A DNA stretch of 64,000 nucleotides. Origin: UBA1562 sp041653955. Its GTDB lineage: Bacteria > Omnitrophota > Gorgyraeia > Gygaellales > Profunditerraquicolaceae. The stretch's first letter is position 1, and each line of letters starts with the position of its first letter. A program made the translations under genes and the position numbers. Shown in pieces: positions 16,775 through 26,262 of this stretch. The stretch covers positions 3,508-67,507 of the forward strand of contig JBAZEH010000005.1 of NCBI GenBank assembly GCA_041653955.1, written 5' to 3'. A model generated the notes under the pieces. That model did no database searches and had not been told where the DNA came from. It saw only the letters and a list, made by a program, of their open reading frames with translations.

Positions 16775-17818
16775 CTATCTATCCAGCACTTTAACGATAT
16801 TCTTATTATACGGGGGCCTGATAACCCCCTTATCCGTGATTATGGCGCTTATCAGTTTATGCGGCGTAACGTCAAAAGCGGGGTTGAATATTGCAGCGCC
16901 TTTTGGGACTACCGGTTCACCCCAGAAAAGCCTTCTTACCTCTTCGGCATCACGCTCTTCAATAGGTATATCTTTACCGCTTTTGATCATCAGGTCAAAG
17001 GTAGACTGCGGCGCCGCGATATAAAAAGGTATCTTATGGTAATAGCTTAATACCGCGAGGTTATAAGTCCCGATCTTATTAGCGGTATCCCCGTTTGCCG
17101 CGATCCTGTCCGCTCCGGCAATAACCTTTTTTATCTTCCCCTGGCTCATCAATGTCGCGGCCATATTATCGCATATAAGGGTAACATCAACTCCGTTCTC
17201 CTTCAATTCCCAGGCGCTAAGGCGCGCCCCCTGTAACAGTGGCCTCGTCTCGCAGGCATACACCTTAAGGCGCTTACCCGACTCTTTTGCTTTATATATC
17301 ACTCCCAGCGCCGTCCCGTAATCAATAGTAGCGAGAATCCCCGCATTACAAATTGTCAATATCGTATCTTTATCTTTAAAAAGCTTATCGCCGTACCTGC
17401 CTATCTTACGGCAGGCAACCCTATCCTCTTCTATTATCTTTAGCGCTTCTTTCAGGAGTAATGATTTTATGGAGGATACACTTTTCTTTCTATTTATTAC
17501 CGCAACACTGCACATCCTCTCAATACCCCAGAAAAGGTTCCTTGCCGTCGGGCGGGATGATGACATATATTTTGCCGCCTTGTCCAGCTCTTTGGCAAAA
17601 CCGGAAAATTCTTTTGTCCGCGAATCCCTTATTGCCAGATACACCCCAAGCGCGCCTGCAGCGCCAAGCGCTGGAGCGCCGCGCACCTTCAACTCCTTTA
17701 TCGCCTTCCATAGCTCCGCGGCATCAGCGATCCGTTTATATTTCAGCTTTAACGGCAGCTCTGTCTGGTCTATTATCCTTACGGCGTTATCTTTCCACTC
17801 TATGGTCCTTAGAGCCAT
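16775..17818 (-). CDS. mtnA: S-methyl-5-thioribose-1-phosphate isomerase
   Basis: 347 residues. RGAPALGAAGALGVYLA, the catalytic Cys in LTICNAGILATIDYGTALG and the catalytic Asp in IAGADRIAANGDTANKIGTY mark the MtnA branch of the eIF2B-like family rather than the ribose-1,5-bisphosphate isomerase branch. It converts methylthioribose-1-phosphate to methylthioribulose-1-phosphate in methionine salvage. No other mtn gene is in the window, so its role may be the shorter salvage route known in bacteria lacking the full pathway (inference). It overlaps the TPR gene upstream by 32 bases. Confidence 0.94.
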   Translation of the reverse strand: MALRTIEWKDNAVRIIDQTELPLKLKYKRIADAAELWKAIKELKVRGAPALGAAGALGVYLAIRDSRTKEFSGFAKELDKAAKYMSSSRPTARNLFWGIERMCSVAVINRKKSVSSIKSLLLKEALKIIEEDRVACRKIGRYGDKLFKDKDTILTICNAGILATIDYGTALGVIYKAKESGKRLKVYACETRPLLQGARLSAWELKENGVDVTLICDNMAATLMSQGKIKKVIAGADRIAANGDTANKIGTYNLAVLSYYHKIPFYIAAPQSTFDLMIKSGKDIPIEERDAEEVRRLFWGEPVVPKGAAIFNPAFDVTPHKLISAIITDKGVIRPPYNKNIVKVLDR

Positions 17819-18416
17819 CTTTTCCTTTTTCTATGGAGTTTATCCGCGCGGTTATCTGCCTCCTGATATCGCGGCAACACCCGGGTTTTAAATTCTCCAA
17901 TACCTTTCTATACGCATCCAGCGCCCCCCGCTGGTCACCGAGATTAAAGAGCGCATCAGCCATATTATCGTAGGTCACCGCCCTGCCAGGCTCAAGGCTA
18001 AGCGCTTTCTTAAAACACTTTATCGCCTCGGTATGACGGCCTATATTGTTCAGAAGCCACCCCTTATTATGATAAACAGTTGCGTAATCAGGCTCTGCCT
18101 CTATACCCTTATCAAAATAATAAAGCGACGCATCTATTATCCCGAGCTCGACCATACACAATGCCCGGTCATTATACGCTGCCCCGTCATAAGGGTTGTA
18201 TCTTATGGCGCGGTCAAAATATTCTATAGCCGCGGTGAATTTATCTTTCAAGAGTTCGATCTGGCCTTTAAAATATTCCGCTTCCCCTTTAAACCCGCTT
18301 TGCTCTGCCTGCCTTAACCCCTCTTTGGCCAGCCTGGCTGCTTCCCTGCGCGTTCCATAAGTTATCGCCTCATCCAGCCTTGCCCTAAGTTCCGGCAGCT
18401 TGGCATGCTTATCCAT
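17787..18416 (-). CDS. TPR-repeat protein
   Basis: 209 residues without signal peptide or membrane segment. About four TPR units can be seen, e.g. YFKGQIELLKDKFTAAIEYF, AAYNDRALCMVELGIIDASL, TVYHNKGWLLNNIGRHTEAI and TYDNMADALFNLGDQRGALD. TPRs mediate protein contacts; the partner is unknown. It starts three bases after the DUF362 gene and overlaps mtnA by 32 bases, so it is cotranscribed with housekeeping genes, but this gives no specific role. Confidence 0.85.
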   Translation of the reverse strand: MDKHAKLPELRARLDEAITYGTRREAARLAKEGLRQAEQSGFKGEAEYFKGQIELLKDKFTAAIEYFDRAIRYNPYDGAAYNDRALCMVELGIIDASLYYFDKGIEAEPDYATVYHNKGWLLNNIGRHTEAIKCFKKALSLEPGRAVTYDNMADALFNLGDQRGALDAYRKVLENLKPGCCRDIRRQITARINSIEKGKDGSKDHRVER

Positions 18417-18419
18417 AGT

Positions 18420-19538
18420 TTATAGCCCGATCATCCTGGCGGCGAGGCTCCTCTTTATCTTGATGGCAGCGTGAGGGCATGCCTCCTGGCAGCAAAAACA
18501 GGCGATACATCCCGAGTAATCAAAGGCGAGCCTGTTATTCTTAATGCTTATTATCTTATTCGGACACGCCTGGATGCAATAACCGCACCTGACGCACTTA
18601 TCATTGTCCGCGTAAGGGTAATATTTTACGAACCTGCTTAATAACCGCACGACTAACGAAGGAAGCTTTGTCCTTAAGGAAGAAGAAGGCAATATAAAAG
18701 GCCTGTCTATGACATCCTTAAGGCTCTCCCCCATTATTGATATGGACCTGATATCCGCAGTACCCAGGCCCCTTGCCGCCGCCTGCCTGGTGCTTGATAT
18801 ATCCTTAGGCTCGATCCCCATGATCAAAGCCATAATGCTGTCTATGGCAACGCAGTCCTTTCCGGCGAGCAACAAGCCGAGGTTACGCAATTTCCCGCCC
18901 GTAGCTGGCCCGTCCCCTTCCATAGCCACAATGCCGTCAACCACGGTCAGGGAAGGCCTGACCTCCTCGTAAATATCCACAAGCATCCTGGCAAAATCAT
19001 GCTTATCATAATATTTCTTATGCAGCTCCGTCTTGTGGGTCTTCCATACAAAACCGAAAAGATTTTTTATCGCTCCGGTAAGGGTCATCATCTCGTGCGT
19101 TTTGAACTTGGGGACATTCACGATGCAATCACACTTATCGATCCATGCGGCCAGAGGAAATCCGCGTCTCCAGACCTTATTTTCAAAATACACCGGCTCG
19201 GCCCCTTCATCCTCGCAGACCTTCTTTATCCCCGATCTTTCATAAACCTCGCCCGGGTCCTCCGCCTGCTTGCCCCAAACACTGGGCCCGTCGCCAACAT
19301 AAACCGCGCAACCTGATTCTTTCAGGATCTTTATTACCGCGCGCACCACCTCAGGATGTGTGTCTACTCCTGATGCCGGCTCCTTTGCCATCAGCAGGTT
19401 GGGCTTTACCAGGACCCTGCTTTTGGCAGGGACAAAAGCAGATATACCTCCGATCAGGTCTATCCCCCTTCTCACCGCCTCCAAAACGCATCCGGGATCA
19501 TAATCAGCGCATTTAACTACCGAAATCTCTGCTTTCAT
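18420..19538 (-). CDS. DUF362 protein with C-terminal 2x[4Fe-4S] ferredoxin domain
   Basis: 372 residues. The N-terminal 290 match DUF362 (VLVKPNLLMAKEP, VVRAVIKILKESGCAVYVGDGP, NVPKFKTHEMMTLTGAIKNLFG). The C-terminus has two CxxCxxCxxxCP clusters (CVRCGYCIQACP and CIACFCCQEACP). DUF362-ferredoxin proteins are common in anaerobes and are thought to take part in electron transfer or cluster-dependent enzymology; no reaction is established. ATG overlaps the tatD stop (ATGA), a sign of coupling. Confidence 0.9.
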   Translation of the reverse strand: MKAEISVVKCADYDPGCVLEAVRRGIDLIGGISAFVPAKSRVLVKPNLLMAKEPASGVDTHPEVVRAVIKILKESGCAVYVGDGPSVWGKQAEDPGEVYERSGIKKVCEDEGAEPVYFENKVWRRGFPLAAWIDKCDCIVNVPKFKTHEMMTLTGAIKNLFGFVWKTHKTELHKKYYDKHDFARMLVDIYEEVRPSLTVVDGIVAMEGDGPATGGKLRNLGLLLAGKDCVAIDSIMALIMGIEPKDISSTRQAAARGLGTADIRSISIMGESLKDVIDRPFILPSSSLRTKLPSLVVRLLSRFVKYYPYADNDKCVRCGYCIQACPNKIISIKNNRLAFDYSGCIACFCCQEACPHAAIKIKRSLAARMIGL

Positions 19539-20299
19539 GTCAAATCAAAGAATCTTATGGCGTTCTCCGTGGTGCTCTTTGCGATTTCATCAAAAGACAC
19601 CCCCTTTATACGCGCGGCCTCTTCGGCAAGAAGCCTTACGTACGAGGGTTCATTACGCCTGCCGCGTAAGCCCTCCGGAGGCAAAAAGGGAGCGTCCGTC
19701 TCAAGCATCAACCTATCTAAGGGGGTTTCTCTTAAAAACCCTCTCAGGCTCTCTGCTTTCTTATAAGTGATATTGCAGGTAAAAGAGATATAAAAACCCA
19801 GGCCAAGGCAGCTCTTGAGAAAATCCCCGTCCCCCGAAAAACAATGCACAACCGCCCGCAAGGGCAGGAACTCATTCAATATCTTAAAGGTATCGGCCTG
19901 GGCCTCGCGGTTATGTATTACTAAAGGAAGGTCAAAATCCTTCGCCAGGCCTGCCAGATACCTGAATAATGCCTTTTGGTTATCGCGCGCGGAATAGTTC
20001 TTATAATAATCCAGCCCGGTCTCGCCTATAGCTACTACTTTATCCTGCCCTGCCAGCTCCCTTATCCTTGCCTTAGCGCTATCGTCCGATATATCCGCCT
20101 CGTGGGGGTGCAGCCCTACGGCCGCGTATATAAAGTCATAGCTGCGCGATAACTCAAGCGATTTCTCTGAGCCTTTAAGGCTTGAGCCTATATTTATAAT
20201 ATGTCCTATGCCTTCTTTTTGGGCGCGGCTGATAACTTCTCCGCGATCGGGTTCAAACTCGGGAAAATCGAGGTGGCAATGGGTATCTATCAACATCAC
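19535..20299 (-). CDS. tatD: TatD-family deoxyribonuclease
   Basis: 254 residues. Metal ligands are visible in DTHCHLDFPEF, GETGLDYY, LVIHNREA, VVHCFSGD and ETDAPFLPPEGLRGRRNEPS. TatD proteins are metal-dependent 3'-5' exonucleases linked to DNA repair and quality control. It follows metG closely, as in Bacillus (metS-yabD), and overlaps DUF362 by four bases. Confidence 0.95.
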   Translation of the reverse strand: MMLIDTHCHLDFPEFEPDRGEVISRAQKEGIGHIINIGSSLKGSEKSLELSRSYDFIYAAVGLHPHEADISDDSAKARIRELAGQDKVVAIGETGLDYYKNYSARDNQKALFRYLAGLAKDFDLPLVIHNREAQADTFKILNEFLPLRAVVHCFSGDGDFLKSCLGLGFYISFTCNITYKKAESLRGFLRETPLDRLMLETDAPFLPPEGLRGRRNEPSYVRLLAEEAARIKGVSFDEIAKSTTENAIRFFDLT

Positions 20300-20316
20300 A
20301 TGCGGATATCGGTCTT

Positions 20317-21810
20317 TTAGGGTGCCGTCTTGTCTATACGCGGGAATAAAGGATTACCTTTCTTTATCTTATCAGACCCGATCTGTTCTCTTATGAGCGC
20401 GGCCGTCTTCGGCATAAAAGGAGCTATCTGTCCTGCTACTTCCCTGATTACATCTACCAGCAAACGGATAAAAGTCTTTAATTCATCGGCCTTATTTTCC
20501 TTTGCCAGGTTCCAGGGTTTTGTGTCTTCAATATATTTATTCGCCATACCTATCAGAATCCAGGTATGTTCAAGGGCAAAGCTGAAATTAGGTATAGCCA
20601 TTGCAAGAGACACCTCTTCGGATAAGGACTTTATCTTATCCTCTATCTTCCTGCCCTGCTCATCCGGCGCCCCTCTTTCGGGTATCTCGCCTTGAAAATA
20701 TTTCTCTATCATAGTAAGGGTGCGGTAAATAAGATTACCGAGGTCATTCGCCAAGTCGCTATTGAATCTTTTGATTATCGCTTCCTCGGAAAAGTTGCCA
20801 TCCCCTCCGAAGGGGATATCGCGCAGCAGGAAATACCTGTATACGTCTATCCCGAACTTATTCACCATATCTATGGGGTTGACCACATTCCCGCGCGATT
20901 TGGACATTTTATTCTCATCTATCATCCACCACCCGTGGGCAAATATGCTCTTGGGTGGCTCTATGCCTAACGCCTTAAGCATAATAGGCCAATATACGGC
21001 ATGCTGCCTTAAAATATCCTTACCTATCAAATGCAGGTCTGCCGGCCACCAGCGAGAGCTGTATTTGCCGTCGGCATCAAAGGAGCCGACGGCGCTGATA
21101 TAATTAATAAGGGCATCGAACCAGACATAAGTCACATGCTGGGGGCTGAAAGAAAGCGGTATCCCCCAGCTCATGCGCTCTTTAGGCCGCGAGATACAAA
21201 GGTCCGTCAATTTATTCAATTCCAGGAAACTTAAAACTTCATTACGCCTTATATCAGGAAGTATGAAATCCGGATGGCCCTTGATATAACCTGCCAGCCA
21301 ATCCTGGTATTGGGATAATTTAAAAAAGTAGTTCGTCTCGGTAATCTTCTCTACCGGCCTTTTGCAGTCCGGGCATAATCCCTCTTCTGCCTGCTTCTCA
21401 GTCCAGAATGTCTCGCAGGGAGTGCAATACCACCCTTCGTATTTTGCCTCGTAAATATCTCCTTTATTATGGAGTATCTCAAGGGCTCTTTTTACAAAAC
21501 CGGTATGCCTTTCTTCGGTAGTGCGGATAAAATCATTGTAGGATATATTCAGCTCTTTCCAAAGGCCCTTGAAGATCGATACCGTTTTATCGGCGAACTG
21601 TCCCGGTTCCAGTTTCTGCGCTTCCGCGGCCCGTTGTATCTTCTGGCCATGCTCGTCAGTGCCTGTAAGCAGCCAGACATTATCATCTCCTATGGCGCTA
21701 CGCATATGCCGGGCAAGCGCGTCAGCGGCAATAGTGGTATAAGAATGCCCTATATGCGGAGAGGCATTGACGTAGTATAACGGGGTGGTTATATAGAATT
21801 TCTTATTCAT
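20317..21810 (-). CDS. metG: Methionyl-tRNA synthetase
   Basis: 497 residues from ATG 21810, which has AGGTG at seven bases' spacing and overlaps the ricT stop (TAATG); an upstream in-frame start at 21837 would add MVRRRRCLI and is less likely. HIGH appears as SPHIGHSYTT, KMSKS as ENKMSKSRGN, with a CP1 zinc knuckle (YCTPCETFW, LCPDCKRP). The C-terminal tRNA-binding (Arc1p-like) domain of longer MetRS is absent, as in many bacteria. It charges elongator and initiator tRNA-Met. Confidence 0.96.
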   Translation of the reverse strand: MNKKFYITTPLYYVNASPHIGHSYTTIAADALARHMRSAIGDDNVWLLTGTDEHGQKIQRAAEAQKLEPGQFADKTVSIFKGLWKELNISYNDFIRTTEERHTGFVKRALEILHNKGDIYEAKYEGWYCTPCETFWTEKQAEEGLCPDCKRPVEKITETNYFFKLSQYQDWLAGYIKGHPDFILPDIRRNEVLSFLELNKLTDLCISRPKERMSWGIPLSFSPQHVTYVWFDALINYISAVGSFDADGKYSSRWWPADLHLIGKDILRQHAVYWPIMLKALGIEPPKSIFAHGWWMIDENKMSKSRGNVVNPIDMVNKFGIDVYRYFLLRDIPFGGDGNFSEEAIIKRFNSDLANDLGNLIYRTLTMIEKYFQGEIPERGAPDEQGRKIEDKIKSLSEEVSLAMAIPNFSFALEHTWILIGMANKYIEDTKPWNLAKENKADELKTFIRLLVDVIREVAGQIAPFMPKTAALIREQIGSDKIKKGNPLFPRIDKTAP

Positions 21811-22597
21811 TATAAGGCACCTGCGCCTGCGAACCATCTTCCAGCAACACCGTAACTATACGCTTGAACACATTGACCCCGATCACTTTTCCCTTGCCCT
21901 GCTTGGTATTCACATGTTCGCCTTCCCGGGGGAGCCCCTTGGAAAGGATCTTGTAAGACTCATATTCAAAATAAAGGCAGCACATCAGCCTGCCGCAAAG
22001 GCCCGATATCTTGGGAGGGTTCAGGGGAAGGCCCTCCTCCTTAGCCATCTTAATAGTCACCGGTTCAAAATCTTTTAAAAAAGTACCGCAGCATAACTGC
22101 CTTCCGCAATGGCCGAATCCTCCGAATAGCCTCGCTTCATCGCGCACTCCTATCTGCCTTAACTCTATCCTGGCCTTGAATATCTTGGCAAGGTCCTTGA
22201 CCAGGTTCCTGAAGTCTACGCGCCCGGAGGCGGTAAAATAAAATATTATCTTTGAGCGGTCAAAAGAGTATTCCGCGCGCACAAGCTTCATATCCAGCTT
22301 ATGCTCCTCTATTTTTTTAAGGCAGGCGCTGAACGCCTCCCTGGCTTTTCCCTTATTGTCCTCTATCTGTTTTAAATCGTTATCTCTGGCAATACGTATT
22401 ATCTTCTTAAGCGGCTCCTGCGTATTATTGTTCAGCAGGGCATCTTTAGGCGAAACTACCTGCCCATAATCCAGGCCGCGGTCATGCTCGACAACGACAT
22501 AATCGCCTTCCTTCACATTCCAGCTCCCCGCGTTATAAGGAAATGTCTGCCCGAAAACCCGAAGCCTTACAAGGACCTTATTCTCATTTTTTTCCAC
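21803..22597 (-). CDS. ricT: PSP1-domain protein RicT (YaaT)
   Basis: 264 residues. The PSP1 core includes GDYVVVEHDRGLDYGQVV, and the conserved cysteines of the RicT iron-sulfur site appear in FGGFGHCGRQLCCGTFLKD and ISGLCGRLMCCLYFE. In Bacillus YaaT is part of the RicAFT complex that supports RNase Y mRNA maturation and phosphorelay; RicA and RicF are not seen here. It lies between holB and metG, the same order as in Firmicutes. Confidence 0.92.
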   Translation of the reverse strand: MEKNENKVLVRLRVFGQTFPYNAGSWNVKEGDYVVVEHDRGLDYGQVVSPKDALLNNNTQEPLKKIIRIARDNDLKQIEDNKGKAREAFSACLKKIEEHKLDMKLVRAEYSFDRSKIIFYFTASGRVDFRNLVKDLAKIFKARIELRQIGVRDEARLFGGFGHCGRQLCCGTFLKDFEPVTIKMAKEEGLPLNPPKISGLCGRLMCCLYFEYESYKILSKGLPREGEHVNTKQGKGKVIGVNVFKRIVTVLLEDGSQAQVPYNE

Positions 22598-22598
22598 T

Positions 22599-23573
22599 CT
22601 ATGCCCCGTTTTTAAGCGCCCATTTTAAATTAGATAACAATAGCTTTGTATTCACATTACGATCCAGATAAAAGAAGGAGCCCGATATGGAATTCATTAT
22701 CTCATACAGGTCAGTAAAGGCGTAACGGTTCATCACCCTTAACAGGTCATCCTTGCGGTCAAGGTTGATCAGCTCCGAGTAAGAAGTCCCTATCTTTACC
22801 ATATATATATCCCTGAACCATCCCGCGAGTATATTCAATGAATCCTTGACGCTATCCCTGCTATCCGCGGTAAACTCCGTTCCCCGGCGCCTGTCCGCGA
22901 GGGCCAGCGCGTCAATGACCCTGTTCTTATCTTTCAATATATCCGTCTCTTTCAGGCTCAAGGCGCGTCCTATCCTTCCTTCGCAGAAATAAGCCAGGTA
23001 ATGGGAAAGTGTATCATCTATGCGGAAATCTTTTTTTAATACCTGTTCAAGCAGGGTCCTTTTTAAAGGATAGAATTTTATCGTTTTACAGCGCGAGACT
23101 ATGGTCTTAAAGAGGAGCGCCGGCTTCGCGCTGACCAGGATGATCAAGGTATGCTCAGGGGGCTCTTCCAGCACCTTCAACAGCGCGTTAGCAGCGTCGG
23201 AGGTAAGATTATGGGCGTTATCTACAATAAATACCTTCCTCTTGCCTTCGTAAGGCCTTAAGCTGGCTTCTTTCTGAAGGCGGCGGATATATTCTATCTT
23301 TACGGCATCAGAAGCGCCCTCTTCTTCGCTTCCGATAATATGCACATCGGGATGCTCCCCCTTCTCTATCTTGAGGCAGGAAGCGCATCTATCGCAGGAA
23401 TCCGTTCCTTCTTTTTCGCAGTTCAGCGCTTTAGCAAGGGTCCTGGCAGTAAACATCTTGCCTACCCCCTCTTCCCCGGAAAAAAGATAACTGCCGGTAA
23501 AACGCGAATTGCTTATATATTCCCTGATTATCCCTATTGAAGTATCCTGGCCTTTTATATCCCTGAAAGACAT
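22599..23573 (-). CDS. holB: DNA polymerase III clamp-loader subunit delta prime
   Basis: 324 residues, an AAA+ fold with the P-loop FSGEEGVGKMFTARTLAKAL, zinc module (CEKEGTDSCDRCASCLK), DNAHNLTSDAANALLKVLEE and SRCKTIKF. The P-loop KM in place of KT/KS is consistent with delta-prime, which need not hydrolyse ATP. It works with the DnaX product encoded at 59045-60643. It abuts tmk by one base and ricT by one base. Confidence 0.93.
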   Translation of the reverse strand: MSFRDIKGQDTSIGIIREYISNSRFTGSYLFSGEEGVGKMFTARTLAKALNCEKEGTDSCDRCASCLKIEKGEHPDVHIIGSEEEGASDAVKIEYIRRLQKEASLRPYEGKRKVFIVDNAHNLTSDAANALLKVLEEPPEHTLIILVSAKPALLFKTIVSRCKTIKFYPLKRTLLEQVLKKDFRIDDTLSHYLAYFCEGRIGRALSLKETDILKDKNRVIDALALADRRRGTEFTADSRDSVKDSLNILAGWFRDIYMVKIGTSYSELINLDRKDDLLRVMNRYAFTDLYEIMNSISGSFFYLDRNVNTKLLLSNLKWALKNGA

Positions 23574-23574
23574 A

Positions 23575-24189
23575 TTATCTTAAAAGTTTATCTACCAATT
23601 TTCTGATAGAGGACTGGGTGTTATCCTTATCCTTATCCACTCTGACTACTTTTATCCTCCCCGGCTCAAGGCGCGCCATCTTATGGTATCCGTTCAATAC
23701 CCTGCCATGGTAAGACAATGAGCGCCTTTCAATACGGTCCTTTGAATTACGGCGGTGCTTCAGGCCCTCTTTAAGCGGGAGGTCCAGGAATATGGTCATA
23801 TCCGGTTTTACACCGCAGGATGCGTATTCTCCTATGCCCTTTATCAGTTTTATATCCATCCCCAGCCCATAACCCTGATAAGCAACGGTAGAATCAAGAA
23901 ACCTGTCGCAGATGACTATCTTCCCCTGCTTGACGGCAGGCAGGATGACCTCAGTTGCCACCTGCGCGCGCGCTGCCATATAAAGAAGCATCTCCGCCAA
24001 CGGGGAGATGGAATCATTCTTATGGTCCAGCAATATCTTCCTTATCTTCTCGCTTATCTTTGTCCCGCCTGGTTCGCGCAGATAAACGGCAGAAAAACCC
24101 TCCCTTTTCAGATACTGATAAAGTAGTTTTGATTGCGTGCTTTTGCCGCAGCCTTCGGAACCCTCAAATGTTATAAATTTGCCTTTCAT
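23575..24189 (-). CDS. tmk: Thymidylate kinase
   Basis: 204 residues from ATG 24189, which overlaps the cysS stop (ATGA); an upstream start at 24204 would add MASEN. P-loop ITFEGSEGCGKSTQSKLL, DR motif ICDRFLDSTVAYQG and REPGGTKISEKIR are diagnostic. It phosphorylates dTMP to dTDP. The tmk-holB pair is a widely conserved arrangement. Confidence 0.96.
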   Translation of the reverse strand: MKGKFITFEGSEGCGKSTQSKLLYQYLKREGFSAVYLREPGGTKISEKIRKILLDHKNDSISPLAEMLLYMAARAQVATEVILPAVKQGKIVICDRFLDSTVAYQGYGLGMDIKLIKGIGEYASCGVKPDMTIFLDLPLKEGLKHRRNSKDRIERRSLSYHGRVLNGYHKMARLEPGRIKVVRVDKDKDNTQSSIRKLVDKLLR

Positions 24190-25565
24190 ATTTTCCGACG
24201 CCAAACCGTCCCCTCTTTTGTGTCCTCTAAAATAACGCCTTTTTCTTCAAGCTCTATCCTTATATTATCCGATAAAGAGTAATCTTTATTTTTGCGCGCA
24301 GTATTCCTTTGGGTGATCTTGTCTTCAATTTCCGTATCGCTGATCATGACAGATCTTTGCTTCATCTCCAAAGAGATCCCTAGGATGCCGAGCAGCTCTT
24401 TCAATGTATTCTTCGCCGCAACGGCAAACCTGGGCTTATCTATATTCTTATTCGTTATATTTACCAGGTCAAAGACAGAAGCAAGGGCCTGGGGAGTATT
24501 AAAATCATCATCCATAGCGCTTATAAAGTTATTCCTTATATCTCCTACTTCTACGGGCAGCCTGGCTGCCTCCTCTCCGTCTATCTTCCCGAGCAGTATC
24601 ATTATCCTCTCCAGCGCCTTCCTGGCTTCTTCTATCTTCTCTTCATTATAATCTATCGGATGCGAATAGTGCGCAGAGAGAAAGAACAACTTCAATAGAT
24701 CCGCATTATCATATTTGGAGAGGAAATCCTTTATGGTCACAAAATTACCGAGGGATTTGGACATCTTTTGTCCGTTAATAGTAAGCAGGCCGTGATGCAT
24801 CCAGTATTTAGCGAAGGGTTTACCGGTAAGGGCTTCTGCCTGGGCGATCTCATTCTCATGGTGCGGGAATATCAGGTCCCTGCCCCCTGCGTGTATATCC
24901 AGGGTATCTGTTTTCAGGAACTCCTGCGACATCACCGAACACTCTATATGCCATCCCGGACGCCCCGCGCCCCAGGGGCTCTCCCATGACGGTTCACCGG
25001 GCTTTGAAATTTTCCAAAGGGCAAAATCCAGGGGGTCCTGTTTATTCTCGTCGGACTCTATGCGAGCCCCGCTTTGCATCTGATCTATACCCTGCCCGGA
25101 AAGTTTACCGTAATCCGTGAACTTGCGCACGTTGAAATATACCCCGCTATCTGTGGCGTAGGCGAAACCTTTCGCCATCAAACCCTCTATATACTTTATC
25201 ATCCCGGGGATATTATCGGTCGCCCGGGGCTCATGGTCGCCTTTCTTTATGCCAAGCTCCTTAAGGTCTTCGTAATACCTGTCGATATATCTGCTTACCA
25301 GCTCCTTCCAGTCCGTTTTTAATTCATTGGCGCGGTTTATGATCTTATCATCTATATCGGTAATATTGCGCACGAACTTCACGTCAAACCCGCGGTATTT
25401 CAGGTAACGCCTTACAACATCAAATATATACAGGCTCCTGGCATGCCCTATATGGCTTTCATCATACACGGTGACCCCGCAGGTATACATATTTACCACA
25501 GGCGGTCTTAAAGGAATGAGTTCCTCTTTTTTACGGGAGAGGGAATTATGTATGGAGACTGGCAT
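24186..25565 (-). CDS. cysS: Cysteinyl-tRNA synthetase
   Basis: 459 residues from ATG 25565, placed eight bases after the cysE stop; the open frame extends to a TTG at 25607 inside cysE. HIGH as DESHIGHARS, KMSKS as GQKMSKSLGNFVT, zinc ligands in MYTCGVTVYD, ECSVMSQE and HHENEIAQAEA. Length is that of the E. coli enzyme. It is immediately downstream of cysE, coupling cysteine synthesis and cysteine charging as in Bacillus. Confidence 0.96.
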   Translation of the reverse strand: MPVSIHNSLSRKKEELIPLRPPVVNMYTCGVTVYDESHIGHARSLYIFDVVRRYLKYRGFDVKFVRNITDIDDKIINRANELKTDWKELVSRYIDRYYEDLKELGIKKGDHEPRATDNIPGMIKYIEGLMAKGFAYATDSGVYFNVRKFTDYGKLSGQGIDQMQSGARIESDENKQDPLDFALWKISKPGEPSWESPWGAGRPGWHIECSVMSQEFLKTDTLDIHAGGRDLIFPHHENEIAQAEALTGKPFAKYWMHHGLLTINGQKMSKSLGNFVTIKDFLSKYDNADLLKLFFLSAHYSHPIDYNEEKIEEARKALERIMILLGKIDGEEAARLPVEVGDIRNNFISAMDDDFNTPQALASVFDLVNITNKNIDKPRFAVAAKNTLKELLGILGISLEMKQRSVMISDTEIEDKITQRNTARKNKDYSLSDNIRIELEEKGVILEDTKEGTVWRRKI

Positions 25566-25572
25566 GAATATA

Positions 25573-26262
25573 TTATTTATCTTCCAACTTCCTGATCCGC
25601 TTCTCAAGCTCTTCTATGTTCTGCATGATCGGATCAAGAATATGGATATGGTCTAAACTGATATCTATCTTTTTCCCGTCCTGTTTGGTGATCCTGCCCG
25701 GCACGCCTACGACCGTAGAGTTAGGCGGGACATCCTTGATAACTACCGCGTTCGCCCCTATATATGAATTATCCCCGACGGTAATATTGCCGAGCACCTT
25801 GGCGCCCGCTCCGATAACCACGTTATTGCCGATAGTAGGGTGGCGCTTGCCTTTTTCTAATCCTGTCCCGCCCAGGGTCACCCCCTGGTAAAGAAGCACG
25901 TTATCCCCGATAATGGCGGTCTCGCCTATCACCACCCCCATACCGTGGTCTATGAAGAACCCCTTGCCTATCGTTGCCCCCGGGTGTATCTCGATACCCG
26001 TAAAATGCCTGGATACCTGGCTGATCAGCCGCGCTATGAAAGTAAGCCCCATCTTATAGAAAAAATGCGCCGTGCGGTGGCTTATCAAAGCGTGCAGCCC
26101 CTGGTAAAGTACGAGTATCTCAAAAAAACCCTTGGCAGCCGGGTCTTTTGCGCGCGCGGCCCGTATCTCTTTGTAAAAGATAAGCGAAAGAATAAAAGTC
26201 TTCAATAAGATCAAAGACAAGATAATAAGCGCTATCTTCAATAAAAGCGTGCAAACTATCAT
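25573..26262 (-). CDS. cysE: Serine O-acetyltransferase with hydrophobic N-terminus
   Basis: 229 residues. The C-terminal left-handed beta-helix shows hexapeptide repeats (VVIGETAIIGDNVLLYQGVT, PTIGNNVVIGAGAKVLGNI, DNSYIGANAVV) and the active-site HGMGVVIGE loop. It makes O-acetylserine for cysteine synthesis. Unusually, residues 1-30 (IVCTLLLKIALIILSLILLK) are strongly hydrophobic and predict a membrane helix before the helical domain, not found in E. coli CysE. ATG overlaps the ispF stop by four bases. Confidence 0.93.
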   Translation of the reverse strand: MIVCTLLLKIALIILSLILLKTFILSLIFYKEIRAARAKDPAAKGFFEILVLYQGLHALISHRTAHFFYKMGLTFIARLISQVSRHFTGIEIHPGATIGKGFFIDHGMGVVIGETAIIGDNVLLYQGVTLGGTGLEKGKRHPTIGNNVVIGAGAKVLGNITVGDNSYIGANAVVIKDVPPNSTVVGVPGRITKQDGKKIDISLDHIHILDPIMQNIEELEKRIRKLEDK

